DNA of 16,067 nucleotides from Microbacterium sp. Its GTDB lineage: Bacteria > Actinomycetota > Actinomycetes > Actinomycetales > Microbacteriaceae. How positions within the stretch are numbered: the stretch's first letter is position 1; every line of letters begins with the position of its first letter. The notes beneath the pieces were generated by a model, which saw only the letters and a list, made by a program, of their open reading frames with translations, had not been told where the DNA came from and searched no databases. Location: positions 1-16,067 of the forward strand of contig DQHP01000021.1 of the NCBI GenBank assembly GCA_003524435.1. The letters run 5' to 3'. This document shows positions 1-8,029 of the stretch, in pieces. The position numbers were made by a program, and so were the translations under genes.

Positions 1-1122
1 ATCCAACGCGAGCCGCTCGTAGCCGGCCACCGCAGAGACCAGCCCACGAATGTCGTCCGGCAGCGGGGCCACCGGCTCTGCCACAAAGGCGCCACCGTTG
101 AAGCGCGCAGGCACCTCGATCACGTGATCATCCGGCAGGAACGGCAGCATCCCGTCATTGCGCAAATTCACTACGCGCGAGACCGGATCTGTGCCCTGCA
201 TCATGGCGAGCACCTGGATCGCCGCCTCTGAATAGAACGCACCACCGCGGCGTTCGAGGATCTCCGGCTTCTCGTCAACGCCCGTATCGGCGTAGATCTT
301 CAGCAGCTCCTGCTCGATAGCGCGGACCTCCGCGGCACGCGAAGCGTTGTGCATCTGTTCGTGCAGCACCTCGTCATGCGCATAGTAATAGCGCAGATAG
401 TACGAGGGCACGACGCCCAGCTGAGCAAGCAACGCTTCGGGCAGCTGTACCTCTTCTGCCAGTTCCGCACGCTGTTCGTTGAGCAGCTGTGGCAGTCGGT
501 CCTTTCCGTTCACGCTGACGCTACGTTCCCACGTCAGGTGATTAAGACCCACGTGGCCCAGCTGCACTTCGTCTGGCTCGACACCGAGGTTGGCTGCGAA
601 GCGGCGCTGAAAGCCAATGGCAACGTTACACAGACCGACCGCACGGTGGCCCGCTTCCAACAGTGCGCGCGTGACGATCCCGACCGGATTAGTGAAGTCA
701 ACAATCCAGGCGTCCGGCTTGGCGTGCTTGCGCACCGTGTCAGCAATGCTGAGCACGAGTGGCACGGTGCGCAGCGCTTTGGCGAGCCCGCCCGGACCGG
801 TCGTCTCCTGCCCGATGCAGTCCACCTCGTGCGGCCATGTCTCATCACCCTCGCGAGCATCCTGCCCACCCACACGCAACTGGATGAGCACAGCATCGGC
901 GTCAGCGACACCGGCGACGAGATCGGTGGTGGCGAGTAGCCGCGCCTGATGACCCGCGCGTGCAAGCATCCGTCGCGAGATACCAGCGACCAGCTCAAGG
1001 CGATGATTGTCGCTGTCGATGAGCGCGATGTCGTCGATCGGCAACTGCTCACGCAGCCGTGTGAACCCGCTGATGAGTTCAGGGGTGTAGGTGGAGCCGC
1101 CGCCCACGATGGCAAGCTTCAT
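1..1122 (-). CDS. Family 4 glycosidase, probable 6-phospho-beta-glucosidase (C-terminus cut by window edge)
   Basis: I translated this by hand from an ATG at 1122; the frame stays open for 374 codons to the window edge. The family usually runs to roughly 420-450 residues, so the C-terminus is missing. GH4 enzymes hydrolyse glycosides with NAD+ and a divalent metal by a redox-elimination mechanism in the cytoplasm. Visible signatures are the N-terminal Rossmann glycine motif VGGGSTYTPEL (6-16), GQETTGPGG (104-112), FTNPVG (144-149), GLCNVA (163-168, with metal-ligand Cys165 and substrate-recognition Asn166), GHVGLNHLTW (189-198, metal-ligand His195), the Tyr-rich YLRYYY (242-247) expected to hold the catalytic Tyr, and KPEILERRGGAFYSEAA (285-301). 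The CNV tetrad resembles the CN(V/I)P of 6-phospho-beta-glucosidases rather than the CHE/CHS/CDMP of the alpha-acting groups; the fourth residue here is Ala, not Pro. It is the last visible gene of the operon, 36 nt after the ROK gene. Family certain, substrate moderately sure. Confidence 0.93.
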   Translation of the reverse strand, partial: MKLAIVGGGSTYTPELISGFTRLREQLPIDDIALIDSDNHRLELVAGISRRMLARAGHQARLLATTDLVAGVADADAVLIQLRVGGQDAREGDETWPHEVDCIGQETTGPGGLAKALRTVPLVLSIADTVRKHAKPDAWIVDFTNPVGIVTRALLEAGHRAVGLCNVAIGFQRRFAANLGVEPDEVQLGHVGLNHLTWERSVSVNGKDRLPQLLNEQRAELAEEVQLPEALLAQLGVVPSYYLRYYYAHDEVLHEQMHNASRAAEVRAIEQELLKIYADTGVDEKPEILERRGGAFYSEAAIQVLAMMQGTDPVSRVVNLRNDGMLPFLPDDHVIEVPARFNGGAFVAEPVAPLPDDIRGLVSAVAGYERLALD

Positions 1123-1158
1123 AATGCGTTCCGTTCTAGTCAGGGAGTGTGAGTGGAT

Positions 1159-2307
1159 TTAGCCGACCGGGATGCGCGCTTCGAGGCGCGTGCGGATCTG
1201 TTCGACAAGAAGCTGACGGGCTCCCACGAGCACCGGAGAAACCTCAATGCTGCTGAGTCGCACATCCAACTCGGGGTGCGCAGCCTCAGACAGGCGAGTG
1301 GCGACAAATGCGGACAAGCTCTCTCCTGCCGCGAGACAGGTTGGTCCGCCCAGCACCACCATTGCGGGATCAAGAACTGCCAGAACCGGGTCCAGCGCCA
1401 GGGCGACCCGACCAGCGAGCACATCGATCGCCGCGGAGTCGGTGGCGATCGCGCTCACACCGTCACCATCCAACGCGGAAGACTCTCCGTGCAGGAGCGC
1501 CACCACCGCCGGCCCGCCAAGAAGGTCGGTCGTGTCGGTGCGCTCGGCCTCGCCATTGCCCTCGTGAACCGCCAGATATCCGATCTCACCAGCACGGCCA
1601 GAGGCACCACGATGGATGACGCCGTCAAGATCGACGCCGACACCGATACCGTCACCCAGCCACAGCAGCGCGAAGCTGCTCGCCTCTTTCGCGACCCCGC
1701 TGGCACGCTCGGCCATTGTCGCGAGATTCACGTCATTCTCCAAGATCGCTTCAACGTCCAGAGCATCCTCGATCCGCCGGCGTGAACCCTCGGCGGGCCA
1801 GCCAGGCAGAGTGTTCGTCAGCGAGATGCTGTCGCGGTCCGGCCATACCGCCGCCTGCACTCCGACTGCGACAACAGCAACCGTGTGCTCATCGAGCTGC
1901 GCTGCACGGCTTGCCGCCTCAATTGCCGCGCGGATATCGCGTTCGGGCGAGCGCTCAAGGCCCTCGACGGGGATCTCAACAATCGGAAAGGTCGTATCGA
2001 GCGCATCGACCAGCATCGCCTGTATCGTGTCGGCGTGCATGCTGACGGCGATGCCGGTGATCCGATCACCACGCACCCCATAGCTGGTCGCAGTGGGGCC
2101 CCGGGTGCTCGAGACTTCACCAACCCGGTGCACGAGATGCGCACGCTCAAGGCGCGTGAGCATCTGCCCAGCGGTGGGCTTTGACATCCCCGAAAGCTCA
2201 CCCAACTGGGCGCGCGTCAGCGGCCCATGCGCGAGCAGCAGTTGCAACGCCGCGCGGTCATTGCGCGCACGCAACCACGTCGACGTTCCCGGATCGATAT
2301 GAGTCAT
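1159..2307 (-). CDS. ROK-family transcriptional repressor
   Basis: A 382-residue ROK (NagC/XylR-type) regulator with an N-terminal winged helix (about 14-65; LTRAQLGELSGMSKPTAGQML) and a ROK sugar-sensing domain from about 80. I chose the ATG at 2307 because GGGGAG lies 6 nt upstream; the frame is also open to a start at 2409, but that would overlap the preceding ATPase gene. The ROK domain keeps an END-type loop with Asp192 and a glycine turn GDGIGVG (218-224) followed by GRAGEIG (237-243). It has Tyr244 where ROK kinases have the His of ExGH, and no CxCGxxGCxE zinc motif follows. It therefore looks like a sensor, not a sugar kinase. Its place between transporter and glycosidase genes suggests it represses this operon, plausibly at the palindrome 7879-7911, and so controls itself. 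Family sure, target inferred. Confidence 0.92.
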   Translation of the reverse strand: MTHIDPGTSTWLRARNDRAALQLLLAHGPLTRAQLGELSGMSKPTAGQMLTRLERAHLVHRVGEVSSTRGPTATSYGVRGDRITGIAVSMHADTIQAMLVDALDTTFPIVEIPVEGLERSPERDIRAAIEAASRAAQLDEHTVAVVAVGVQAAVWPDRDSISLTNTLPGWPAEGSRRRIEDALDVEAILENDVNLATMAERASGVAKEASSFALLWLGDGIGVGVDLDGVIHRGASGRAGEIGYLAVHEGNGEAERTDTTDLLGGPAVVALLHGESSALDGDGVSAIATDSAAIDVLAGRVALALDPVLAVLDPAMVVLGGPTCLAAGESLSAFVATRLSEAAHPELDVRLSSIEVSPVLVGARQLLVEQIRTRLEARIPVG

Positions 2308-2347
2308 TGGACGCTCCCCGTCGGCTCTGTTAGCGGCAACTGCAGAT

Positions 2348-3190
2348 TCATCCACCGGAGCGGACCTCTTCGCGCAATTGCCCGTGACGGTCAGGGTCTG
2401 CCGCAGCATCCAACAGCGTTTTGGTGTATTCGTGTTGCGGATCGAGGATCACAGAATCCGCTGCACCGCGTTCAACGATCCGCCCGCGATACATCACCAA
2501 GATCTCGTCAGAAAAATGTCGCGCGGTCGCCAGATCATGGGTGATGTAAAGCACGCCGAGCCCTTCAGTGCGTTGCAGATCTGCGAGCAGATTGAGCACT
2601 CCCAGACGAATGGACACGTCGAGCATCGAGACGGGCTCGTCAGCAACGATGTAGGTGGCTCCCGGGGCGAGCGCCCGCGCGATGGCAACACGTTGACGCT
2701 GACCACCCGAGAGCTCGTGCGGGCGGCGCTGCGCATACCGCGAGGCGGGCGTCAGCTGCACACGCTCCAACAGTTCATACGCACGATCGAGAATCTGCTC
2801 TTTCGAAAGGTGCGGATTGTGAATGCGTAGTGGACGTTCGATGTGGTGCAGGATCGTGTGGAACGGGTTGAGCGAGGCAAAGGGATCTTGAAACACCATC
2901 TGCACCTGTGCGCGGTAGCGATCCAGCGCAGCGCCCCGGCGCGCAGCGGGAGCACCGTCGAGATACACGCCACCCGACGTTGCTGTTTCCAATCGCGAGA
3001 TGATGCGCGCCACGGTGGATTTGCCAGAGCCGCTCTCCCCCACCAGCGCGATGGTGCGCCCGGGCTTAATCGTGAACGAGACATCGTCGACGGCGTGCAG
3101 CGTCGTGCGTCGCAGCCCATTGCGCAGTGTGTAATCACGCCCTAGGCCTCGGGCCTCGAGGCCCTGTAAAGTCGGGGTTTCGGCGCTCAT
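2348..3190 (-). CDS. ABC transporter ATPase, OppF/DppF type
   Basis: A 280-residue cytoplasmic ATPase of an Opp/Dpp-family importer, one of two paired motor subunits. Motifs in order: Walker A GESGSGKST (51-59), Q-loop Gln101 in VFQDPFASLNP, signature LSGGQRQR (160-167), Walker B YIVADEP (180-186) with catalytic Glu185, a D-loop SMLDVS (188-193) and the switch His218 in YITHDL. All motor residues are present. SMLDVS replaces the more common SALDVS. The C-terminal part has the EYTKTLL element typical of oligopeptide-type ATPases. Its start overlaps the end of the preceding ATPase gene by 4 nt (ATGA), indicating translational coupling. By context it powers uptake of an oligosaccharide or glucoside rather than a peptide, since the operon ends in a glycosidase; that substrate is inferred. 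Confidence 0.95.
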   Translation of the reverse strand: MSAETPTLQGLEARGLGRDYTLRNGLRRTTLHAVDDVSFTIKPGRTIALVGESGSGKSTVARIISRLETATSGGVYLDGAPAARRGAALDRYRAQVQMVFQDPFASLNPFHTILHHIERPLRIHNPHLSKEQILDRAYELLERVQLTPASRYAQRRPHELSGGQRQRVAIARALAPGATYIVADEPVSMLDVSIRLGVLNLLADLQRTEGLGVLYITHDLATARHFSDEILVMYRGRIVERGAADSVILDPQHEYTKTLLDAAADPDRHGQLREEVRSGG

Positions 3191-4062
3191 GATGCTGCTC
3201 CGTTCTCGGCGTCGGCGTCTGTGCCAGGGCGGCCGTGCCGCACGAAGTCTCCGCGCGCTCCGCGCAGGCTGGGAAAGCTCGCCAGCAGTCGCTTCGTATA
3301 GTCATGTTCTGGGGCGCGATATACGCGCTCCGCTTCGCCCAACTCAACGATCTGACCTTCCAGCATCACCGCGATGCGGTCACTCACTTCGATCAGAAGC
3401 GGAAGGTCATGAGTGATGAAGATCACCGCGAAACCCAGACGTTCACGCAGTCGCATTATCTCGCGGATGATTCCCCGCTGCACGACGACGTCGAGCGCGG
3501 TCGTGGGCTCATCCATGATCATCACCTGCGGATCAAGAGCGAGCGCCATCGCAATCATGACGCGCTGCCGCATGCCCCCAGAGAGCTCATGCGGAAACGC
3601 GCCGAGTCGCGACGGATCCACACCCACGAGTTCCAGCAGTTCCGCGCTTCGCGCGCGCCGGTCAGCCTTCTTCATGACGCGGCGGTGAGTCGTGAACACG
3701 TCATCGAGCTGTGCGCGCACACTCATGACCGGGTTCAGCGCGTTCATCGACCCTTGGAACACCATCGAGACTTTGTCCCAGCGGTAGCGGCGAAGCCCCT
3801 CGCCGGAAAGGCCGACGACGTCGATGTCCGTGCCCGAGGCATCGTGGAAAACAACTTCGCCCTCGGTCAAGAGCGCCGGCGCCTTGAGCAGTCGGTTCAG
3901 TCCATACGCGAGAGTGGTCTTGCCGCATCCGGATTCACCCGCCAGCCCGAGGATCTCGCCGCGGTGCAGGGTCAGCGAGACGTCGCGAACGGCTTTCACC
4001 GGCGGCTCGACCTCGTACTCGATATGCATATTGCGGGCGGTGAGTACTGCTTCGCCGTTCAT
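3187..4062 (-). CDS. ABC transporter ATPase, OppD/DppD type
   Basis: A 291-residue ATPase, the first of the two motor subunits of the Opp/Dpp-type importer. Motifs: Walker A GESGCGKTT (42-50), Q-loop Gln103 (VFQGSMNALNP), signature LSGGMRQR (160-167), Walker B VMIMDEP (180-186), D-loop TALDVV (188-193) and switch His218 in FITHDL. The LSGGM form of the signature and DEPTTALDVVVQ are characteristic of the OppD branch, while the downstream partner has the OppF-like LSGGQ and DEPVS. The C-terminal EYTKRLL-like element (HDYTKRLLASFP, 253-264) is present. It overlaps both neighbours by 4 nt, as expected of a stoichiometric complex encoded in one transcript. Confidence 0.95.
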   Translation of the reverse strand: MNGEAVLTARNMHIEYEVEPPVKAVRDVSLTLHRGEILGLAGESGCGKTTLAYGLNRLLKAPALLTEGEVVFHDASGTDIDVVGLSGEGLRRYRWDKVSMVFQGSMNALNPVMSVRAQLDDVFTTHRRVMKKADRRARSAELLELVGVDPSRLGAFPHELSGGMRQRVMIAMALALDPQVMIMDEPTTALDVVVQRGIIREIMRLRERLGFAVIFITHDLPLLIEVSDRIAVMLEGQIVELGEAERVYRAPEHDYTKRLLASFPSLRGARGDFVRHGRPGTDADAENGAAS

Positions 4063-5093
4063 ACGAGCACATCCTTGTCATCGCTATCGCGCTTCGCTCC
4101 GACGTCTCGTCCGGCCTGTCGCCCCTGACGCTGTGAGCGTGCCGCCTGCGGGGCAAGCCGCAGCTTCGGGTTCACGATCTCATCGATTGCAAAGTTCACG
4201 AGCGAAAGCCCCGCGCCTAGAAGTGCGATAAGCGCCCCTGGCGGCACGAACCATGCCCAGGCTTTACTTCCCACAGCCTGCCCCGTCTGGGCATCGTTGA
4301 GCATTGTGCCCAGCGTGATCGAACCGGTCGGTCCCAGGCCAAGGTACGACAGCCCCGCTTCGCCGAGAATCGCGAAGATCACACCGAAGATCAGCTGCGC
4401 CGCCAACAGTGGCACCAGGTTCGGCAGGATCTCTACGAAGATGATGCGCATCGGCTTCTCGCCCGCGACCCGAGCCGCGGCGACATAATCGCGCATTCGC
4501 AGCGAGCGTGCGGTGGCACGCAGCACGACGGCAGAACCTGCCCAGCCGGTGATGCCGAGGACGACCGCCACCAGCAGTGAGCTGCGTGCGAGCGGGCCTA
4601 GGCCTTCGCTGTGCTGAACGTACGCGGCGATGACCATCACGAGCGGCAGTCCGGGGATCACCAGCATGATGTTCGTCATCAGCATGAGGGTTTCATCCAA
4701 CACGCCGCCGAAGTAGCCGGCCAGCACACCGAACAAGATCGCAAGGAACAGCGAGATCGCTCCGGCAACGAGCCCCACGAACAACGACCCCTGCGCGCCC
4801 CACGCGAGTTGGGCGAACACGTCGTATCCGAGTTTTGTGGTGCCCAGAATGTGGCCAGGCCCCGGTGGCAGCAGCGCAGGATTATTAGAGTCAAGCGGAT
4901 CCTGCACGAAGAACGGGGCGATGATCGCGAAGAGCGAGATCGTCGCGACGATGATCACGCCGGTCAGGAGCTTGCCGGAGAAACTCGGAAGCATCGTTCG
5001 CGATCGGTCGGCTCGAGCGATTCGCGCCGTCGCGACGGCAGACGTCGTCAGCGATGCCTGTTCGACAGGCGACTTCACAGCGGTTTCAGCCAC
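4059..5093 (-). CDS. ABC transporter permease, OppC/DppC type
   Basis: A 344-residue inner-membrane permease of the binding-protein-dependent transport (BPD_transp_1) family. The N-terminal ~38 residues are hydrophilic and cytoplasmic. The first membrane segment is about 42-63, followed by the OppC-type N-terminal extension (DPLDSNNPALLPPGPGHILG, 66-85). Four to five further hydrophobic segments lie at about 101-128, 135-160, 171-191, 226-252 and 283-303. The EAA-like loop that contacts the ATPase is YVAAARVAGEKPMRIIFVE (203-221). The C-terminal ~30 residues are unusually charged (RSQRQGRQAGRDVGAKRDS) and look like a disordered tail. The start overlaps the end of the companion permease by 8 nt and the stop overlaps the next ATPase gene by 4 nt. 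Confidence 0.94.
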   Translation of the reverse strand: MAETAVKSPVEQASLTTSAVATARIARADRSRTMLPSFSGKLLTGVIIVATISLFAIIAPFFVQDPLDSNNPALLPPGPGHILGTTKLGYDVFAQLAWGAQGSLFVGLVAGAISLFLAILFGVLAGYFGGVLDETLMLMTNIMLVIPGLPLVMVIAAYVQHSEGLGPLARSSLLVAVVLGITGWAGSAVVLRATARSLRMRDYVAAARVAGEKPMRIIFVEILPNLVPLLAAQLIFGVIFAILGEAGLSYLGLGPTGSITLGTMLNDAQTGQAVGSKAWAWFVPPGALIALLGAGLSLVNFAIDEIVNPKLRLAPQAARSQRQGRQAGRDVGAKRDSDDKDVLV

Positions 5094-6096
5094 GGTGTCT
5101 CACTCTCGGGTCAATGAAGCCGTAGATGAGCTCCATCACAAAATTGGCCGCCAAAACAGTCAGGGTGATGACGAGGAAGACGCCCTGCATCAGCGCGTAA
5201 TCCAGCCCCTGCACGGCCTGGATCATGAGCTTTCCGATGCCGGGATAGCTGAACACCTGCTCAGTGACAATCGATCCGGCCACAACGAATCCCAGAGCAA
5301 TACCGAAGCCGGCGAGGCTCGGGATCGCGGCGTTGCGTGCGGCGTAACGCGTGCGGATGCGGCTCGGGGTCAGGCCCTTCGCCTCCGCGGTGACGACATA
5401 ATCCTCAGACATCGTCTGCACCATCATGTTGCGCATTCCCAGCAGCCAGCCGCCCACAGAGGAGATCACGATGGTCGCGGCCGGCAGGATGGCGTGCACC
5501 ACGGCGCTGCCGATGAAGCCCCAACTCAGCTCGGGCCCGCCGGGGTATTCGAACACGCTGTAGCCGCCGAAGATCGGCAGCATTCCCATCTGCACGGAAA
5601 GCACGGCGACCAGCACGAGCGCCAGCCAGAAGTAGGGAATCGACTGCAGGAAGGTCGTCGCCGGCACGATGTGGTCTACCCACGTTCCGCGCCGCCAGCC
5701 GATCCACGCGCCGGCGACGATGCCGATGATGAACGACAGAATCGTCGCGACGCCCACCAGAATCACTGTCCACGGCAGCGCAGCGCCGATGAGTTCGCTC
5801 ACCGGGGCCGGATACCGCGTGGAGGAGACGCCTAAGTCTCCCTGCAGCATCCGTCCCCAGTACGAAAGGTACTGATCCCACAGGGATGTGCCCTTTTCTG
5901 CTCCGAGAATCGAGGTGATCGCTTTGATCGTCTCTTCGGAGAGCGGACGTCCACCATTTGCGCGGCGCAGCTTTCCGAGCATGACCGCTGCTGGATCTCC
6001 TGGCAGCAGTCGCGGCAGCAGGAAGTTGAGCGAGATCGCCGCCCAAAGGGTGATCAGGTAGAACCCGATCCGTCGAACATAGAAATTCATGCTCAC
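5086..6096 (-). CDS. ABC transporter permease, OppB/DppB type
   Basis: A 336-residue inner-membrane permease and the heterodimer partner of the OppC-type protein. It shows the OppB hallmarks: an N-terminal membrane segment (about 8-28) followed by RLLPGDPAAVMLG (29-41), an amphipathic periplasmic stretch (LWDQYLSYWGRMLQGDLG, 72-89), then core segments near 108-132, 145-168, 196-218, 260-280 and 304-325. The EAA-like loop is YVVTAEAKGLTPSRIRTRY (233-251). It ends in YGFIDPRVRH, the usual OppB C-terminus. A strong AGGAGG sits 5 nt before the ATG. The gap to the lipoprotein stop upstream is 34 nt, so the genes are co-transcribed. Confidence 0.95.
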   Translation of the reverse strand: MSMNFYVRRIGFYLITLWAAISLNFLLPRLLPGDPAAVMLGKLRRANGGRPLSEETIKAITSILGAEKGTSLWDQYLSYWGRMLQGDLGVSSTRYPAPVSELIGAALPWTVILVGVATILSFIIGIVAGAWIGWRRGTWVDHIVPATTFLQSIPYFWLALVLVAVLSVQMGMLPIFGGYSVFEYPGGPELSWGFIGSAVVHAILPAATIVISSVGGWLLGMRNMMVQTMSEDYVVTAEAKGLTPSRIRTRYAARNAAIPSLAGFGIALGFVVAGSIVTEQVFSYPGIGKLMIQAVQGLDYALMQGVFLVITLTVLAANFVMELIYGFIDPRVRHRG

Positions 6097-6130
6097 CTCC
6101 TCATTTCGTCAAGGACACATCCCACGGGCA

Positions 6131-7795
6131 TCATTCGGCGACGGGCTTCAAATTCGCCAGAACGATCGCCGATGCCGTCGAGAGGTACGGCAGCGGAGCG
6201 GCATACATGTCGCTCTCGGAGGGCCAACCGGAGAAGTCCTTCACGTTGTAGAACGCCTGCGAGGCGTTCAGCACGACCGGGATGTAAGGCAGGTCCCGCG
6301 CGATTTCCGTCTGGATGCTCGCATACGCCTCTTTCTTCACCGCCTGATCCTGCGTGGCCCCGGCAACAGCCACGGCCTCGTCGACCGTCGCGTTGCTGTA
6401 CCGGGAGAAGTTCTGCCCCTTGACCGGTTGTTCACCGACCTTGGCGGTCGCCTCGGTTGCGAAGTACTGGCTGTAGTTGGAGTAGGGATCGGCTACAAGC
6501 GACTGCGTCAGACCGTAGAGCGCGAGCTGGAAATCACCGTTGGTGACGGGTGTCCAGTACTCGGCGTCAGACACGGTGCGGGCGTCGATGCGGATGCCGG
6601 CCTCTGCTGCCTGTTCGCTGATCAGCTTCGCAGCGTCGTTGTAGTCGGTCCATCCATCAGGCGAGAACAGGTCAAGCTCGAGGGGCGTGCCATCCTTGCC
6701 GTAGAAACCGTCGCTGCCCTTCGTGTAACCGGCCGCTTCGAGGATGGATGCTGCGCTGGCAGCGTCCGATTCCTGGGGGCTCGTTGCGAGCGATGAATCG
6801 CTCAGCCACTGCTCGTCACGCGGGAGCAGTGCGAATGCGGGTGATGCCTCACCGGCAAGACCGGCGAATGCCTTCTCCTGGATCGTGCCGCGGTTGATCG
6901 CAGCATTGATCGCCTGGCGGACAGCAGGGTCGACCTGCGGTCCCGTGCATCCCAGGGCCTCGTTTGCGCAGGTGACGATTACCGTCGGATCCTGCTGGTT
7001 GTTCATCGTTTCGATGCGACCGTCGGCGGTGACACCATCCGGATTCGCGATGAACTGGCCGACCCAGTCGAGCTTGCCGGTCTTGAGCAGATCTTCGGAG
7101 GACTGGTTGGAGTCGATACCGACGTCCTGCACCTCTTTGATCGCGGGCTCGCCGTCGCGGAACAGCGGGTTTGCCTCGAGCGTGTAGGCAGCGTCGGTGA
7201 ACGATTTCAACATGTAGGGACCCGACCCCACCGGATCTGTGTTGGTCTCACCCATGAAATCGGTGATCGATCCCCAAATGTGCTCGGGGACAATCCAGGT
7301 CGACCCGAGGATCAGGGCCTCGGAAGTGAATTTCGGGGTGGCGTAGGTCAGGACAACGGTGGTGTCATCTGGCGCGTCAATCGACACCATTTCGGGGTCG
7401 ACGTTCGAGCCATACCCAAACGTGAACGCGACATCCTTTGCGGTGAGCGCTTCGCCGTCGCTCCACTTCAGGTCGGGCTTGATCTTGATCGTCAACTCGG
7501 TGCCGTCTTCGTTGAAGCTGTAGCTTTCACCGATCATGCCCGTGGGCTCGTCCGCGGAAAGCTGGTTGAAGAAGAAGAGCGGTTCGTAGATCGCGCCGTA
7601 GGTCAAGTGCGTGGCGGTATCGACGGCGAACGGGCTGAAGTTGTTGTTGATCGGTGTCGTCGATCCGGACCAGATCCGGATCGGTCGATCATCGGCGGAG
7701 GAACTGCTGGCTGCGCTGCAGCCGGTGAGTACCAGTGCGAGCGCAGCGGCTGTGGCGGTGATCGCCGTGATCATACGAGTGCGAGGTCGGAGCAT
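6131..7795 (-). CDS. Solute-binding lipoprotein, SBP family 5 (Opp/Dpp-like)
   Basis: A 554-residue extracytoplasmic substrate-binding protein. It begins with basic residues, a hydrophobic helix (about 9-23) and the lipobox LTGC, with Cys26 as the lipidation site, then a Ser-rich linker. Family 5 signatures follow: LTYGAIYEPLFFFN (64-77) and WSDGEALTAKDVAFTFGYG (111-129). It should capture the substrate outside the cell and deliver it to the two permeases. Members of this family bind peptides, nickel or oligosaccharides; the sequence alone does not settle which, and a beta-glucoside or oligosaccharide is inferred from the GH4 and ROK genes in the same operon. It is the first gene of the operon. 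The chosen ATG has GAGG 8 nt upstream; Met8 is an alternative start that still leaves a usable signal peptide. Confidence 0.95.
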   Translation of the reverse strand: MLRPRTRMITAITATAAALALVLTGCSAASSSSADDRPIRIWSGSTTPINNNFSPFAVDTATHLTYGAIYEPLFFFNQLSADEPTGMIGESYSFNEDGTELTIKIKPDLKWSDGEALTAKDVAFTFGYGSNVDPEMVSIDAPDDTTVVLTYATPKFTSEALILGSTWIVPEHIWGSITDFMGETNTDPVGSGPYMLKSFTDAAYTLEANPLFRDGEPAIKEVQDVGIDSNQSSEDLLKTGKLDWVGQFIANPDGVTADGRIETMNNQQDPTVIVTCANEALGCTGPQVDPAVRQAINAAINRGTIQEKAFAGLAGEASPAFALLPRDEQWLSDSSLATSPQESDAASAASILEAAGYTKGSDGFYGKDGTPLELDLFSPDGWTDYNDAAKLISEQAAEAGIRIDARTVSDAEYWTPVTNGDFQLALYGLTQSLVADPYSNYSQYFATEATAKVGEQPVKGQNFSRYSNATVDEAVAVAGATQDQAVKKEAYASIQTEIARDLPYIPVVLNASQAFYNVKDFSGWPSESDMYAAPLPYLSTASAIVLANLKPVAE

Positions 7796-7871
7796 GGGTG
7801 GAGCCTCATCTCAAGAGCATCGTTGCTGGGAAGGGGACAAGCAGGCGGCCGATTGAGTGCCGCTCGCGTCG

Positions 7872-7900
7872 AAGTTACAGGAAAGGAGCTTTACTGTAAA
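7872..7900 (-). promoter_or_regulatory. Predicted promoter of the sugar operon
   Basis: Reading the minus strand, a -35 box TTTACA (7900-7895) is followed by a 17-nt spacer and a -10 box TAACTT (7877-7872, TANNNT form). This gives a leader of about 70 nt before the lipoprotein ATG at 7795. The -35 box lies inside the palindrome centred on 7895, so a bound protein would block polymerase directly. Confidence 0.6.
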
Positions 7901-7911
7901 GTCCCCTTCCT
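7879..7911. promoter_or_regulatory. 33-bp imperfect palindrome, candidate ROK operator
   Basis: A perfect 13-bp core CTTTACTGTAAAG (7889-7901, centre 7895) is flanked by 10-nt arms AGGAAAGGAG and TCCCCTTCCT that pair at 7 of 10 positions. It overlaps the -35 box of the operon promoter. The size, AT-rich core and position fit a repressor operator. Assignment to the ROK regulator encoded in the same operon is by context. Confidence 0.62.
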
Positions 7912-7977
7912 ATTTATTTTCCCACCACGAGTAGCTCTCAACTCGTCCGCGACAGACACGTTGCTCCAGAAACGAAA

Positions 7978-8009
7978 AAATCCCCTGCCGTTTTCACGAC
8001 AGGGGATTT
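7978..8009 (-). terminator. Rho-independent terminator
   Basis: A perfect 10-bp stem AAATCCCCTG / CAGGGGATTT (7978-7987 with 8000-8009) encloses a loop with an extra CG pair. Read on the minus strand it is followed by six T residues (A at 7975-7980 on the plus strand). It directly follows the tRNA 3' fragment and probably was the native terminator of that tRNA gene. It also isolates the sugar operon from transcription arriving from hipBA or the tRNA. Confidence 0.85.
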
Positions 8010-8029
8010 GTTTGCTATTCAGCAGATGA

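Noticed and set aside
1159..2307. The ROK protein as the missing sugar kinase of the pathway
   Set aside because: It has a DNA-binding winged helix, lacks the ExGH histidine and the zinc motif, and fits a regulator by length and position.
3235..4128. Plus-strand open frame (297 codons) opposite the OppD-like ATPase
   Set aside because: Antisense shadow of a gene that has all ABC motifs.
4837..5835. Long plus-strand open frame (332 codons) opposite the permease genes
   Set aside because: It is rich in His, Arg, Asp and Gln, has no family motifs, and lies antisense to two clear permeases. It is a by-product of high GC codon bias.
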